From Planctomycetia bacterium (lineage in GTDB: Bacteria > Planctomycetota > Planctomycetia > Pirellulales > Thermoguttaceae): a DNA stretch of 64,000 bases. The DNA lies in contig JAUNBR010000012.1 in the NCBI GenBank assembly GCA_030527015.1, positions 1 through 64,000 of the forward strand, in the 5' to 3' direction. The position numbers and the translations under genes were made by a program. How positions within the stretch are numbered: position 1 is the first letter of the stretch; the number at the start of each line of letters is the position of its first letter. A model generated the notes under the pieces. That model saw nothing but the letters and a program-made list of their open reading frames with translations, searched no databases and was not told the origin of the DNA. This document shows, in pieces, positions 55,061-64,000 of the stretch.

Positions 55061-55254
55061 ATTCATTTTACGAGACATTTTTTTCCTAAGAATTTTTGTA
55101 ATAAGTAGAATATTTTAACGTCATGGCTGAACGAAACTTAAATAAAAATTGAAATAGAAATTAAAAATATTCAGGCGATTAAATATGAATTATTACTGAA
55201 AACGAAAAAAAATCTCATATATTTCGAAAAAATGGTATAAATCAGAAAAAATAC

Positions 55255-55282
55255 TTGATAATTTCATTAAACGTTATATAAT
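55255..55282 (+). promoter_or_regulatory. Likely promoter upstream of the FHA gene
   Basis: TTGATA at 55255-55260, 16-base spacer, TATAAT at 55277-55282, 237 nt before the ATG. Confidence 0.45.
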
Positions 55283-55519
55283 TTTTATAGTGTATTTTGT
55301 ATTTCATGCCCGATAAATTTTAATAGTGCATTTTCATCAGATATATTATCTAGAAATTTTTAATTTTCCTGAATTTTTTAATAAAAGTACCTGTTTTTTA
55401 GAGCTGTATGAAGTGGAAAATCAAAATAAAATCAGGATAAATAGAAAATGAAATCGGTATAAAAGTGTATATAATCAAAAAAATTCTATTTTTAATCACT
55501 TCGAAATGAGACTCAAAAA

Positions 55520-55957
55520 ATGTATATCAGATTAGAAGTTCTGAACTGTAAGACGGACCAGCAAGAAGTGGAACTTTTGTTACCCGTTACGTTAGGGCGG
55601 GGAGAGAGATCCGATCTGGTAATCGCGCATCCTGAAGTGAGTCGGAGTCACTGTCGGCTTTTTGAATATCGGGGAATGGTATATTTACAAGACATGCGTT
55701 CTCTGAATGGTACATATCTTGGAGGTAAGCGTCTTTCCAGTCAGGAAGTACAGTTATTACCAGGAGATAAGTTTACGCTGGGCCCGATTACTTTTATGAT
55801 AGATTATCATTTGGAGCGCAGCACCGGTTCATCTCGTGGTACGCCCAGACCGGTCAGTCATACGGGTTCCAGTATGGAAAGAAAAGTTTTACATGGATCT
55901 TCGCATGGAATGGAAACTTTTTCAGATGTAAAAACGATTCGTGCGGGTCATGAATAA
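55520..55957 (+). CDS. FHA-domain protein
   Basis: 145 residues, almost entirely one forkhead-associated domain that binds phosphothreonine peptides. The conserved core is present: TLGRGERSDLVI, then HPEVSRSHCRLFEYRGMVYLQDMRSLNGTYLGGKRL (the S-x-x-H and NG-T signatures). The C-terminal 40 residues are Ser/Gly/Arg-rich and without structure. Planctomycetes have many Ser/Thr kinases that such proteins read; none is here. GAG lies upstream of the ATG. Confidence 0.9.
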   Translation: MYIRLEVLNCKTDQQEVELLLPVTLGRGERSDLVIAHPEVSRSHCRLFEYRGMVYLQDMRSLNGTYLGGKRLSSQEVQLLPGDKFTLGPITFMIDYHLERSTGSSRGTPRPVSHTGSSMERKVLHGSSHGMETFSDVKTIRAGHE

Positions 55958-56008
55958 ACAGAAAATGGTTCTGATTTTATTCGGGAGATACTGTTTATTT
56001 TAGCTTTT

Positions 56009-56369
56009 TATACCCGATACACTATAAATTTTTGCTCCCTCGGCATTTTGCTTCGCTGAAAATGCCTGCTTTTGGAAGCGCATAAAATGGAAATTTTAAG
56101 TGGAATCAGTATAAGTTTTTTTCTGATGTAAGATAAATTTTTGTTTTTTAGGCATTTTTGTACCTGATGCACGAAAAAAATTCCGTTTTTCTGTTTTTTT
56201 TGCTTTGCTGAAAATGCCTGCTTTTGGAAGTACATAAAATGGAAATTTAAAGTGGAATCAGGATATACCCGATGCACGATAAAATTCCGCTTCCGTAACA
56301 TTTTATCTTCGCTGAAAATGTCAGCTTTCAGAGTCGCATAAAACGGAAATGAAAAAGAAAACCAGTATA
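56009..56369 (-). repeat. Three R GCGAAGC elements, the last two sharing an end
   Basis: 56009-56113 (TATACCCGATACACTATAAA, TTGCTTCGCTGAAAATGCCT, GTGGAATCAGTATAA), 56160-56266 (CCTGATGCACGAAAAAAATT to GTGGAATCAGGATATA), 56264-56369 (TATACCCGATGCACGATAAA to GAAAACCAGTATAA). Confidence 0.8.
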
Positions 56370-56610
56370 AAATGGAAATTTTTATTTCGGCGTGTCGTGG
56401 TCATGGGGAGGTAAAAATGATGTTTTCGGCGGACGCGGAAAAAGAATTTTTATATCGGAGCGGATATATAATTATAAAGTGGATATATAATTATAAATAA
56501 AGTGGGAAAAATAGGACTGTAAATATTTTTTTCTAAAAAGGAATAAAAATTGCGTGAAAGAAAATTTTCTTATTTTTTTAAAAAAATTAAAAAATAATGC
56601 TTTTTTTGTC

Positions 56611-56640
56611 TTGACATGTATTATGAAGTGAGAGTAAAAT
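56611..56640 (+). promoter_or_regulatory. Orphan near-consensus promoter
   Basis: TTGACA at 56611-56616, 18-base spacer, TAAAAT at 56635-56640. No long coding gene follows on this strand for more than 6 kb; only a micro-ORF and the unexplained 57.3-57.9 kb stretch. Confidence 0.5.
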
Positions 56641-56661
56641 ATTAATGTAAGGAAGAGGGTG

Positions 56662-56697
56662 ATGTTTTTGGGGTTTTGCCACTTTTTTATTTTATAA
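56662..56697 (+). CDS. Possible 11-residue micro-ORF
   Basis: MFLGFCHFFIL followed by TAA. GGAAGAGGGTG lies just upstream at a workable distance, and the promoter at 56611 is 22 bp before the ATG. It could be a leader or hydrophobic toxin-like peptide, or chance. No homology can be judged at this length. Confidence 0.2.
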   Translation: MFLGFCHFFIL

Positions 56698-57037
56698 AAT
56701 ATCATAAGATATAAATAAAAATTGGCATTCCGATTTCATTTTTTAATGACGCAGCGCGGTTTAAAAAATTGAGTGAGAGGCCAAAAAAACGGAATTTTAT
56801 CATGTGCTGTTTATGTTATACCATTAAAAACGGTCATGATAATCACCTTTAATAAAAAAAGTAAAATATAAAGGTAATTTAGTTTTTCTTTTTATGAAAA
56901 AGGGGTTTTTAAGCCGATATAATTTATATACGGGTGTCACTTTTCATTTCAGATTTTGTGGGATGTAAAAACTGGCATTTCGAAAATTGTAAATTACTTT
57001 AGATACCATTTTTTTAGTATTTACACTTATTTTCCTT

Positions 57038-57165
57038 TATCCCGGTTTTCGTTTAAATTTCCTTTTTTATGAGAACATGGAAACGGTGGTGCGTAATTCC
57101 GGGAGTATAATTTTCCGTGAAGCATAAATGCCGGAAAAGCTAATTTTTTAGTGTATCGGGTATAA
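57038..57165 (+). repeat. GCGAAGC element, F copy with variant insert
   Basis: CGGTTTTCGTTTAAATTTCC, insert GGTGGTGCGTAATTCCGGGA (as at 7570), apex CCGTGAAGCATAAATGCCGG, end TAGTGTATCGGGTATAA. Confidence 0.75.
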
Positions 57166-57299
57166 AAAGTTTGTAAAGTAACGAAAAGTGAAACTAGTTT
57201 AGAAAAAGTATTCCGGTTTATCACTTATTATTTTGGGATTTATTTTGAAATGAAAGTATTAAAAATAAATTCCCAAAAAAATGTTTTTTATATTTTATA

Positions 57300-57460
57300 G
57301 TAGGGCGTATGGGTCATCGCAGGCTATTAAAGCTGAAGTAACCCCTCCAAGAAAATTTGTTAAATTCCCTTAATTACGGGTCCGTCCAAATTAGCTTCGC
57401 CGAGGTATAAATGTGAAATCCTCCGCGTGGCGCCAAAATGAAGAAGATTTTTCATTCATT
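57300..57460. other. Unexplained higher-G+C island
   Basis: A locally G+C-richer segment (GGGTCATCGCAGGCTATTAA, ACGGGTCCGTCCAAATTAGC, CCTCCGCGTGGCGCC) in an A+T-rich setting, without repeat elements. Plus-strand frames give short runs of plausible peptide broken by stops (one in frame 2 to about 57370, another in frame 1 from about 57365 to 57440). It may be a pseudogene fragment or a structured RNA; it matches none of tmRNA, RNase P RNA, SRP RNA or 6S RNA by their conserved motifs. Confidence 0.35.
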
Positions 57461-57635
57461 TTTAGAGATTTTCTTATGAATAAAAAATGGGAGTAATTTT
57501 AGGCGCGTAAAAATGGCTTTTTGGTGAAGAGTCGATAAATTGACAGAACCAGTTTTCTTCATGGAGCGTGGTGTAAGGAATGTGTGAGTGATACCAGCGT
57601 GGTAACGTTTCAATTAACCTTTCTGATGGATGTCT

Positions 57636-57665
57636 GAAAACTTGTGAAAGGAAGTTTTCTGTCTC
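57636..57665 (+). terminator. Terminator-like hairpin
   Basis: Perfect stem GAAAACTT/AAGTTTTC around GTGAAAGG, followed by TGTCTCTTTTGTTG. Could end a transcript from the promoter at 56611 or from within 57300-57600. Confidence 0.45.
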
Positions 57666-57828
57666 TTTTGTTGTAATGTTTTAATAGGAATGTACGTGAT
57701 TTAGATTTATTTTTTTGAAAATAAGGAGGTAAAGTTTCAAAAAATAATTTATTTTTCGTGGATGTAATCCTTAATCATAATGGAGCGTCATCATGTATAA
57801 TTTCCGAGTAAAAATTAAACCTGTTTTA

Positions 57829-57868
57829 GGGGCGGTTTAATCGTTTCCTGCGGTTAAACGAATGCCCC
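57829..57868 (-). terminator. Large hairpin downstream of the small minus-strand ORF
   Basis: GGGGC/GCCCC outer stem with a GTTTAA/TTAAAC inner stem. It lies about 20 bp past the stop of the frame at 57887-58159, on the correct side to terminate it. Confidence 0.5.
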
Positions 57869-57886
57869 CACTTTCATGTTTTGGAT

Positions 57887-58159
57887 TTATTTTATCGTAA
57901 TGGTTAAAAACATGGATTTATAACAGGAGGTTTCATAAAACTTATTATCAAATTTTCGTTTTATTAATAGTTTTTTCACAACAATTTCAGAATAGTTTGA
58001 AATATATATTCCTTCGGCGTGTAATTTTGTCGCAGCTCGGTGCATTTTATCGGAACAATTTGGCTTAACATAATCGTATTTTGAGAATTTACTTTTTCTC
58101 TTTTTGTTAAGGGCCATTTTCCGAATCAGGGAAAGAGATTCCTGTGCAAGTAACGACAT
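57887..58159 (-). CDS. Small basic hypothetical protein
   Basis: 90 codons, unrecognised. The product is basic and probably soluble (Lys/Arg-rich centre ALNKKRKSKFSKYDYVKP, then MHRAATKLHAEGIYISNYSE). The ATG at 58159 has no good ribosome site; an internal ATG at 58117 is also possible. In favour of a real gene: its own hairpin follows, the gap is free of repeats, and codon composition does not look like the neighbouring spacers. It may be an acquired gene with the island at 57300. Confidence 0.35.
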   Translation of the reverse strand: MSLLAQESLSLIRKMALNKKRKSKFSKYDYVKPNCSDKMHRAATKLHAEGIYISNYSEIVVKKLLIKRKFDNKFYETSCYKSMFLTITIK

Positions 58160-58305
58160 ATTTTACACGTCTGTTTTTTTATCTGTCTTTATCTTCTTTT
58201 TAATTTTTTACTTCTTTTACTGAAACAGATGATGTGAATGTATCTGACGCAGGTGAAATTTTATTTTCCTGTATTTACATAAAATACTGTTTCCGCGATG
58301 AATTA

Positions 58306-58805
58306 TATATCTGATACGCGATAATTTTCCGTTTTCTTAATTTTTTTACTTCCCTGCCAGTCTGGAATCCAGGGCCAAAAAATCTGTTTTTAGAACCACA
58401 TAAAATGGAAATTTATGAATGTAACGGGAATCCATAAAAAATTTTGTTTTTATCTCCGATACAGGTATATTTTCCGCTTTTCTTGTCCACTGGCAGACAG
58501 ACCTAAATTTTACTTCACTGAAAATATGAGGTTTTCTGAGCCGTATAAAACAGAAATTTAAATCAGAATCAGATACGAAAGTACGTTTTACGCGAAGCAG
58601 GTTAAATTTTTGGTGTTCATGTCTGCCGACAGACAGACTTTTTGCTTTTTTAAAAAATATTTATTTTTAATGACCGTATAAAGAACATAATAAAGCGGAG
58701 GAAGTGGAATTTTTATACCCAGTGCACGATTCATTTTGTTTCTCTGTCTGCTGACAGGCCGGCATTTTTTCTTCGGTGAAAATTTCTTTTTTCAGAGCAG
58801 CATAT
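58306..58805 (-). repeat. GCGAAGC elements, R copies and fragments
   Basis: 58306-58432 (TATATCTGATACGCGATAAT, insert TTCCCTGCCAGTCTGGAATC), 58455-58580 (long subtype, CTTGTCCACTGGCAGACAGA, end AATCAGAATCAGATAC), and 58715-58805 (partial, CTGTCTGCTGACAGGCCGGC). Confidence 0.65.
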
Positions 58806-59010
58806 ATACTGGTTCCATTTTAAATTTCCGTTTTATGCGGCTCTTTAAGCAGGCTTTTTCCGCGAAACAAAATGCCGGGAAGCGAAAATTTATAGTGTAT
58901 CGGATATAAAACGAAAATTTATACTGGTTCTCCTTTTAATTTCTGTTTTCGGGTATTTTCAGCGAAGAAAAAAAGTCGAGAAAATGGAATTTCATAGTGC
59001 GTCGGAGATA
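58804..59010 (+). repeat. Two F GCGAAGC elements
   Basis: 58804-58908 (TATACTGGTTCCATTTTAAA, core CGCGAAACAAAATGCCGGG, end ATAGTGTATCGGATATAA) and 58920-59010 (shortened left arm, core CAGCGAAGAAAAAAAGTC). Confidence 0.75.
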
Positions 59011-59073
59011 AAAGGAAACCAAGATAAAACGAAAATTAAACTTTTTTCGTATCAGACCAGGAGAGAAATCGTT

Positions 59074-60126
59074 TCATGTGCTATAAAAAAATCGTCCGAG
59101 GATCGTAGCTGGGAAAATCATCAAAAGAATAAATCCAGCGGTAAAAATTCCAGAGACCGTAAAAACCAGCGCGGCATCCACCATAAATAATGTAAAAATA
59201 GCCTGTTTTACGCCGCGGCGAATCCGTTTTTCAGAGCCATTCAGAAGTGCATTAAATGTTCTTAAGCCGACAAATACCGCCAGATATATAATAAGAATCT
59301 GCCACATCCATGGATTTTGAGTTACTCCAGAGATAAGAGAATCTGGCGCGAATATTTTCAGTTTTTCCACAAAACGCAGTAAAATCAGAATACCACCGGT
59401 AAGAGCGCATACAGACAAAATCTGCTGAGAAAGACCATTTTTTTGATACTCTTCTTCCGTTTCATTCCGGGCGAAAAACGTTAGGCCGGTAATATAAATA
59501 AAAGAAAACGCGGGAATCATCCATAAAGGGGAATCCGCGGAGGTAATATTTAGAGTTCCGTGCCACGAAAGAATAAGGAAAATAACGAGTAAATGCAGCG
59601 CGCGGCATGCGCCCATTAAAAATGGCCCAGCCCAAGTATTTTTTAGACGTGTGTTATAAAAAAGGATGCTGAGAATGAAAAGTAAAATCACGAAAAAAGT
59701 CAGACCGGCATTCTGCCATTTTTGAAGAAAAAAGTGTTCGTGATTTTCCAGTAAATCAGGATTCGATAAAAATCTTACCAGCACAGTGACTGCCAGAAAC
59801 ATGAATCCGCCTGCCAGAAGCATAACGTAACCCATTTTTTTTGCGGTCATTAAAGAAATTTTACCGTTTACCAGAGGGCGTTCTGCTCTCCGCCGTGAGT
59901 CTTCAGGAAAATCGTGGACATCATTTAGGATCATTCCTGCCCAGTAACAGAGCGTGGAGGCGAAAATAAAAATTCCCAAAAAAGCATATTCCCATGCGGT
60001 TAAATGAAAAATACTTGCACAGAGTGTAATGCAAAACGCCATGATAACATCCGCCCAGACGGTAAAAACGTTCGGCAGGCGAACCAGCTGCGCCCAGGCA
60101 AAAAGAGAGAATTTCGGTGCATCCAT
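59074..60126 (-). CDS. UbiA-family prenyltransferase
   Basis: 350-residue integral membrane enzyme that attaches a polyprenyl chain to an aromatic or similar acceptor. The first Asp-rich motif is N68-D69-x-x-D72-x-x-x-D76 (LNDVHDFPEDSRRRAERPL), with the R-P of the family. The second Asp-rich motif is weak. Eight or so hydrophobic helices span about 20-345. The opening VRLPNVFTVWADVIMAF and YWAGMILND are reminiscent of the EboC-like group, an inexact call. The neighbours give no pathway context. The ribosome site is poor. Confidence 0.85.
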   Translation of the reverse strand: MDAPKFSLFAWAQLVRLPNVFTVWADVIMAFCITLCASIFHLTAWEYAFLGIFIFASTLCYWAGMILNDVHDFPEDSRRRAERPLVNGKISLMTAKKMGYVMLLAGGFMFLAVTVLVRFLSNPDLLENHEHFFLQKWQNAGLTFFVILLFILSILFYNTRLKNTWAGPFLMGACRALHLLVIFLILSWHGTLNITSADSPLWMIPAFSFIYITGLTFFARNETEEEYQKNGLSQQILSVCALTGGILILLRFVEKLKIFAPDSLISGVTQNPWMWQILIIYLAVFVGLRTFNALLNGSEKRIRRGVKQAIFTLFMVDAALVFTVSGIFTAGFILLMIFPATILGRFFYST

Positions 60127-60291
60127 GGTAATGTCAGGTAAATTTTATAAAAAACATTTAATGAAAAAGTATTCCGAGAGACATCCAGTTTTCACTGGAA
60201 AAATCATCGACGTACGTGTCCGTGCTTATTTTACGGATTTACTTTATCCTTCTGTTTTATGTATCTATAAAAAATAGTATTTCATGCATCA

Positions 60292-60413
60292 TATACCCGA
60301 TCACTCTAAAATTCCGCTTCATAAGCATTTTGTTTCACTGAAAATATCTGTTTTCAGTAAAGTATAAATTTTCAGTAAAGTATAAAACGGAAATTTAAAA
60401 GGTGATCCAGTAT
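60292..60413 (-). repeat. GCGAAGC element, R copy with small duplication
   Basis: TATACCCGATCACTCTAAAA to GGTGATCCAGTATAAATC; TTTTCAGTAAAGTATAAA is duplicated in the right arm. Confidence 0.75.
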
Positions 60414-60435
60414 AAATCACGGTAAAAGAGGAAGG

Positions 60436-62016
60436 TTATTTCGCGATTTCGGTGAACCGAGTTTCTCGAATGACGGTAACACGAATTTCGCCGGGATAAC
60501 TTAAACGCTCCTCGAAAGCGCGGACGATTTCACGACAAATTTTCGCGGCCGTTTCATCGGAAGTCTCTTTCGCGGAAACCAGTACGCGCAGCTCCCGGCC
60601 AGCCTGAATGGCGAAAGCCTGCTCGACGCCCGGCATTTCGCAGGCGATCGTCTCCAGCTCTTCCATGCGGCGAATATACCGCTCCAGGGTTTCTCGTCGG
60701 GCACCCGGTCTGGATGCGCTGGCCGCGTCCGCCGCCGCGACGATCGCCGTGTAAATCTGCTCGACGTGAAAATCATCATGATGATGTAAGGCAGCAGCCA
60801 CGACTTCTTTAGGCTCCCCGTAACGTTTTAATAAATCGGCACCAATTTTTGGATGCCCTCCCTCCACTTCATGATCCACCGCTTTCCCGATATCATGCAG
60901 CAGGCCGCACCGGCGCGCCAGACGCTCGTCCAGGCCAAGCTGCTCGGCGATCATCCCAGAAAGGAATGCCACTTCGATACTGTGGCGCAAAACGTTCTGA
61001 CTGTAACTGGTGCGGTAATGCAGGCGGCCAAGCAGGTTTACGATTTTATCATGAATGTTCGGGAATCCGACTTCTATGCACGCTTCCTCACCGATTTTCT
61101 GGACCATTTTTTCTAATTGTTCCTGCGTCTGAAGCACGATTTCCTCGATTCGAGAAGGATGAATTCGTCCGTCGATGATTAGTTTCGCCAGAGCCTGACG
61201 TGCAATTTCCCGGCGGATGGTGTCAAAAGAACTGACGATAACCACTCCGGGTGTGTCGTCTATAATCACGTCCACACCGGTGACGTTTTCGAAAGCCCGG
61301 ATGTTTCGCCCTTCTCGCCCGATGATCCTTCCCTTCATCTCGTCATTCGGAATATCCACCGTGCTGGTGGTGGCCTCCGCGGTATGGGCGGCCGCGTACC
61401 GCTGGAGAGAAGACAGAAGGATTTCACGCGAAATATCCTCACAGGTGTCCTGCATTTTCTTTTCATGCTTCAAAATAAGCTGGCCCATATCATGCTGAAG
61501 CTCTTTTTCCAGTTCACTTAAAATTCTGTTCGTGGCCTCTTCTTTCGAAAGTCCGCTGATCTGGTGCAGCGTTTCGCGCTCTTTATGAATGAGCTTTTCC
61601 AGTTCCTCACTTCTCTGCTGCTGATCTCGGATTTTTTCCGCCAGCTTTCGCTGTGTGGTTTCATTTACCTTTTCCTGTTTTTTTATCTGCTCCTGCTGCT
61701 GTGCCAGTGCGTCATCCCGTTTATTTAAAGTGCGCTCACGCTCATGTAATTCTTCCCGTAAAATACGGAGATCTTTTTCCGCTTCCAGTTTCGCGTCCAA
61801 CTGTTTTTGCTTAATTTCCAGCTCGGCATCCTGACGAATACGCTCTGCCTGCTCCAGGGCGTTTTTTTCGATATTCCGGGCACGTGTTTCGGCGTCCACA
61901 AGTCGCATTTTATCCAATTTACGGACTAAAAAATAACTGCCTAAAATGGAGGCAGAGATTACCATAATAAAAAGACCGAGATGGTCCGCGACAGGCTGTA
62001 TAATAATATTCCACAT
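60436..62016 (-). CDS. rny: Ribonuclease Y
   Basis: Membrane-anchored endoribonuclease that starts mRNA decay. Order: N-terminal membrane helix (about 12-32), a long coiled coil (about 35-215, rich in Glu/Arg/Gln: EERxL-type heptads), KH domain ([14 protein letters not shown] and [16 protein letters not shown]), HD domain ([20 protein letters not shown], then [20 protein letters not shown]) and a C-terminal domain ending [19 protein letters not shown]. The HD residues are intact. It has 526 residues, standard. GAGG precedes the ATG by 8 bases. Confidence 0.97.
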   Translation of the reverse strand: MWNIIIQPVADHLGLFIMVISASILGSYFLVRKLDKMRLVDAETRARNIEKNALEQAERIRQDAELEIKQKQLDAKLEAEKDLRILREELHERERTLNKRDDALAQQQEQIKKQEKVNETTQRKLAEKIRDQQQRSEELEKLIHKERETLHQISGLSKEEATNRILSELEKELQHDMGQLILKHEKKMQDTCEDISREILLSSLQRYAAAHTAEATTSTVDIPNDEMKGRIIGREGRNIRAFENVTGVDVIIDDTPGVVIVSSFDTIRREIARQALAKLIIDGRIHPSRIEEIVLQTQEQLEKMVQKIGEEACIEVGFPNIHDKIVNLLGRLHYRTSYSQNVLRHSIEVAFLSGMIAEQLGLDERLARRCGLLHDIGKAVDHEVEGGHPKIGADLLKRYGEPKEVVAAALHHHDDFHVEQIYTAIVAAADAASASRPGARRETLERYIRRMEELETIACEMPGVEQAFAIQAGRELRVLVSAKETSDETAAKICREIVRAFEERLSYPGEIRVTVIRETRFTEIAK

Positions 62017-62065
62017 ACATAAACCTCATGATTATGAAGAGGGTGATTAAATAAATTCTGAATGT

Positions 62066-62463
62066 TATGACCTGATACACGATAAAATTCCGCTTCTCCG
62101 GCATTTTTCTTCGCTGAAAATGCCTGCTTTCAGAGCAGCACAAAACGAAAATTTAAAGTGGAACCAGTATATCTGATGCACTATAAAAATTCACATTCCC
62201 CGTCTCCGACAGGCCGGCATATTTTTGCTTCTCTGGCAGCAGATGCCGAAATAAAAATACTTCTTTTGTGGCCGCTCAAAAAATGAAAAATTTAAAGTAA
62301 AACCAGTATAAAATCCAGATTTTTGGCATTTTGTGAAGGAAATACTTCTGAATCCACGTATGTTTATACCCGATGCACTATGAATTTTCATTTTCTCGGC
62401 ATTTTGCTGCGCCGAAAACGCATGCTTTCAGAGCCAAAAAAATGGAAATTTACGAGAATCAGG
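62066..62463 (-). repeat. Three R GCGAAGC elements
   Basis: 62066-62171 (GACCTGATACACGATAAAAT, core CTTCGCTGAAAATGCC, end GTGGAACCAGTATATC), 62168-62310 (long subtype, CGTCTCCGACAGGCCGGCAT and CTGGCAGCAGATGCC), 62365-62463 (TATACCCGATGCACTATGAA, GCTGCGCCGAAAACGC). Confidence 0.75.
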
Positions 62464-62637
62464 ATGTGATTCTAAACGCCAGGTTTTTCACGCAGTACAA
62501 AATACCAGAGAAACGAAAATTTATAATACGTCGGAGAAGACCAGCTTCCGTGGCCGTGTTAAAACTGAAATTTATAAAAAATTCAGTAAAAAAACAGACA
62601 CAGAATGTTTCAGGTAAAAATATAATTTCAGATAAAA

Positions 62638-62740
62638 TTATACCCGATACACGATAAAATTCCGCTTCCTCGGCATTTTGTTTCGCTGAAAATCCTGCTT
62701 TCAGAACCGCAGAAAACATAAATTTAAAGTGGAGGCAGTT
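62638..62740 (-). repeat. GCGAAGC element, R copy
   Basis: TATACCCGATACACGATAAA, core TTGTTTCGCTGAAAATCC, end AAAGTGGAGGCAG. Confidence 0.8.
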
Positions 62741-62879
62741 TAGAGAGATTTTTTTTGGGTTCCATCATAAATTTATCGTATGATTCACAAACATTTTTAT
62801 AAAAATGGTGTGAAGACAAAAACGCAGATTTAGAGAAACCAAAATTTTTTTTGGTGTAAAACAGTAACAGATGAAAAAT

Positions 62880-63030
62880 TTTACACCCGATGCACAATAA
62901 AATTCACTTTTCGGTATTTATTTTCGCCTAACATAACTGAAAAAGCGAGCATTTCTGCCAGTAAAACCTGCACGGAGGCAAGAATGCTGACGAGGCATGA
63001 TAAAAATGAAATTTAAATTGAGATGGGAAT
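62880..63030 (-). repeat. Degenerate GCGAAGC element
   Basis: TACACCCGATGCACAATAAA at the left; a re-modelled apex (CGCCTAACATAACTGAAAAA, TGCCAGTAAAACCTGCAC) and a faint right end (TTGAGATGGGAATACC). Confidence 0.45.
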
Positions 63031-63878
63031 ACCGTCCTGAAGAGGTAAAAAAAGAACAAATATTTTCGTTTTATATACAAAATACACAGTAAATCAAAAA
63101 TGACATACTTTTCTTTTGTAAAAAAATACAAAAAGTGGAAATCTTTATACGCTGAAAGAAAGAAAAATGTGATTTTTGAGAAGAATCTGCTCAAAAAAGA
63201 CAGTTTTTTATACAAAAATTGCATAAAAAACCACGATTTATCTGTAAGATACCGCCAGACGCGGAGCCAGATGCTTATAAAAAAGCACAGACTTCTCCAG
63301 ATAAATTCCATCAGACACATAAAAATTGTCCTTTAAAAACTGATAAATGTTACTTTTTACTTAAAATGATCTGTTTTCACATAAAATTTCAGCTTCTCCA
63401 TGATGCTCTGTGTTCTGACATTTTGCCAGCGAGCGAAATGGTTTTTCGTAGGCGTTTTTCTCTATAAAAAAGCCAGAAAACTGTAATTTATAGTGCGTGA
63501 GGTAAAACATAAAAAATCAAAACATAATTTTTCATCTTTTACCGGCCACAGGACAGGAAAATTTTCCAGAGCTGCTTTTTTGCACTTACAAAAAATCTCT
63601 CCTAAATATATATGTTAGCAGAGTTTCGAGAAACTTCAACAGAAAAAATAAAAAAAACTCAAAAAAAATATAATTTCCGTAAAATATCATGTATTAAACG
63701 GATTATAATAAATTTATGTTCGGTCTGCTGAGAATTTTTATTTTTTTAAAAGAGAGCCAGTGATATGCGAGATTTTACTGGCGTATCTGTGTAAAATTCA
63801 AAAAACGTAACATTTTTTGAAAATATTTTTATTTTGAAAAATGAAATTTTTGAGTGAAGCAGCATATTTTCTGTTTTT
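63031..63878. other. A+T-rich gene-free end of the window
   Basis: About 850 bp, G-over-C, with poly-A/T runs. Opposed frames at 63100-63336 (+) and 62928-63320 (-) overlap each other, lack ribosome sites and motifs, and are not called. Confidence 0.4.
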
Positions 63879-63982
63879 ACACTGAGTCCACTTTAAAATT
63901 TTGTTTTGTGCCGTTCTGAAAGCAGGTATTTACTGCGAAGCAAAATCTCGGTGAAGCAGAATTTTATAGTGTATCGGGTATA
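63879..63982 (+). repeat. GCGAAGC element, F copy
   Basis: ACACTGAGTCCACTTTAAAA, core CTGCGAAGCAAAATCTCGG, end TATAGTGTATCGGGTATAAA. Confidence 0.8.
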
Positions 63983-64000
63983 AAAATGGGGATTTAAAAA

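Noticed and set aside
57300..57460. tmRNA, RNase P RNA, SRP RNA or 6S RNA
   Set aside because: None of their conserved core motifs is present in either strand.
62928..63336. Opposed frames of 130 and 78 codons near the window end
   Set aside because: They overlap on opposite strands, lack ribosome sites and contain a degenerate element.
1..64000. tRNA or rRNA genes
   Set aside because: I found no T-loop (GTTCGAATC-like) with a matching acceptor stem and no rRNA core sequence by eye; a tRNA scan would settle it.

Overview
The window looks like a chromosomal piece of an anaerobic planctomycete with low G+C. The evidence is a DUF1559-type prepilin-like protein, a squalene-hopene cyclase next to HpnH, a Tat-exported Gfo/Idh/MocA oxidoreductase, a Cys/Pro-rich secreted repeat protein, RNase Y, and an [FeFe]-hydrogenase maturase (HydE) that points to anaerobic or fermentative life. 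The taxonomic call is inference from gene content; there is no rRNA and I found no tRNA. The genes I accept cover only about 37 kb of 64 kb (about 58%), which is low for a bacterium.

Layout. 0-10 kb: pyrD, trpS, a two-module tandem array (2.8-4.2 kb), a secreted Cys-rich protein with a double terminator, an anchored hypothetical, prfA and rpmE. 10-21.5 kb: cysC, pyk, a perfect 300-bp tandem repeat, an inositol-phosphatase family gene, a 2-Cys peroxiredoxin, a glycosyltransferase, a VanZ-like protein, a ketosynthase homologue lacking its catalytic Cys, and aat. 21.5-31 kb: a DUF1559 protein behind a near-perfect promoter, shc-hpnH, an MscS channel, and hydE. 31-49 kb, almost all on the minus strand: a small Cys protein with an M16 homologue lacking the zinc motif, GNAT, fba, a predicted outer-membrane barrel, an HD hydrolase, a secreted hypothetical, an oppF-like ATPase, a UDG-family protein, cmk-plsC-DUF4261, and a phenylacetate-CoA ligase. 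49.0-49.55 kb: a gene-free A+T-rich stretch with four DnaA-box-like 9-mers. 49.8-64 kb: a HEAT-like protein, Gfo/Idh/MocA, ruvX, an FHA protein, an odd gene-poor stretch at 56.5-58.2 kb, a UbiA-family gene and rny.

Two large-scale signals stand out. First, nearly every intergenic gap holds one or more copies of a ~105-bp imperfect palindrome. I call it the GCGAAGC element. There are about 70 full or partial copies in both orientations, with ends TATAC...GTATA and a conserved GCGAAGC loop. The forward form (F) starts TACTGGTTCCACTTTAAATT and ends GTGTATCGGGTATA; R is its reverse complement. Some copies abut genes so closely that they supply the stop codon. Second, non-coding + strand sequence is C-rich left of about 49 kb and G-rich right of it. 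The switch coincides with the DnaA-box cluster, which makes 49.0-49.55 kb a good candidate chromosomal replication origin.

Most genes are housekeeping singletons separated by these repeats. Likely operons are few: shc-hpnH, M16-small Cys protein, and cmk-plsC-DUF4261.
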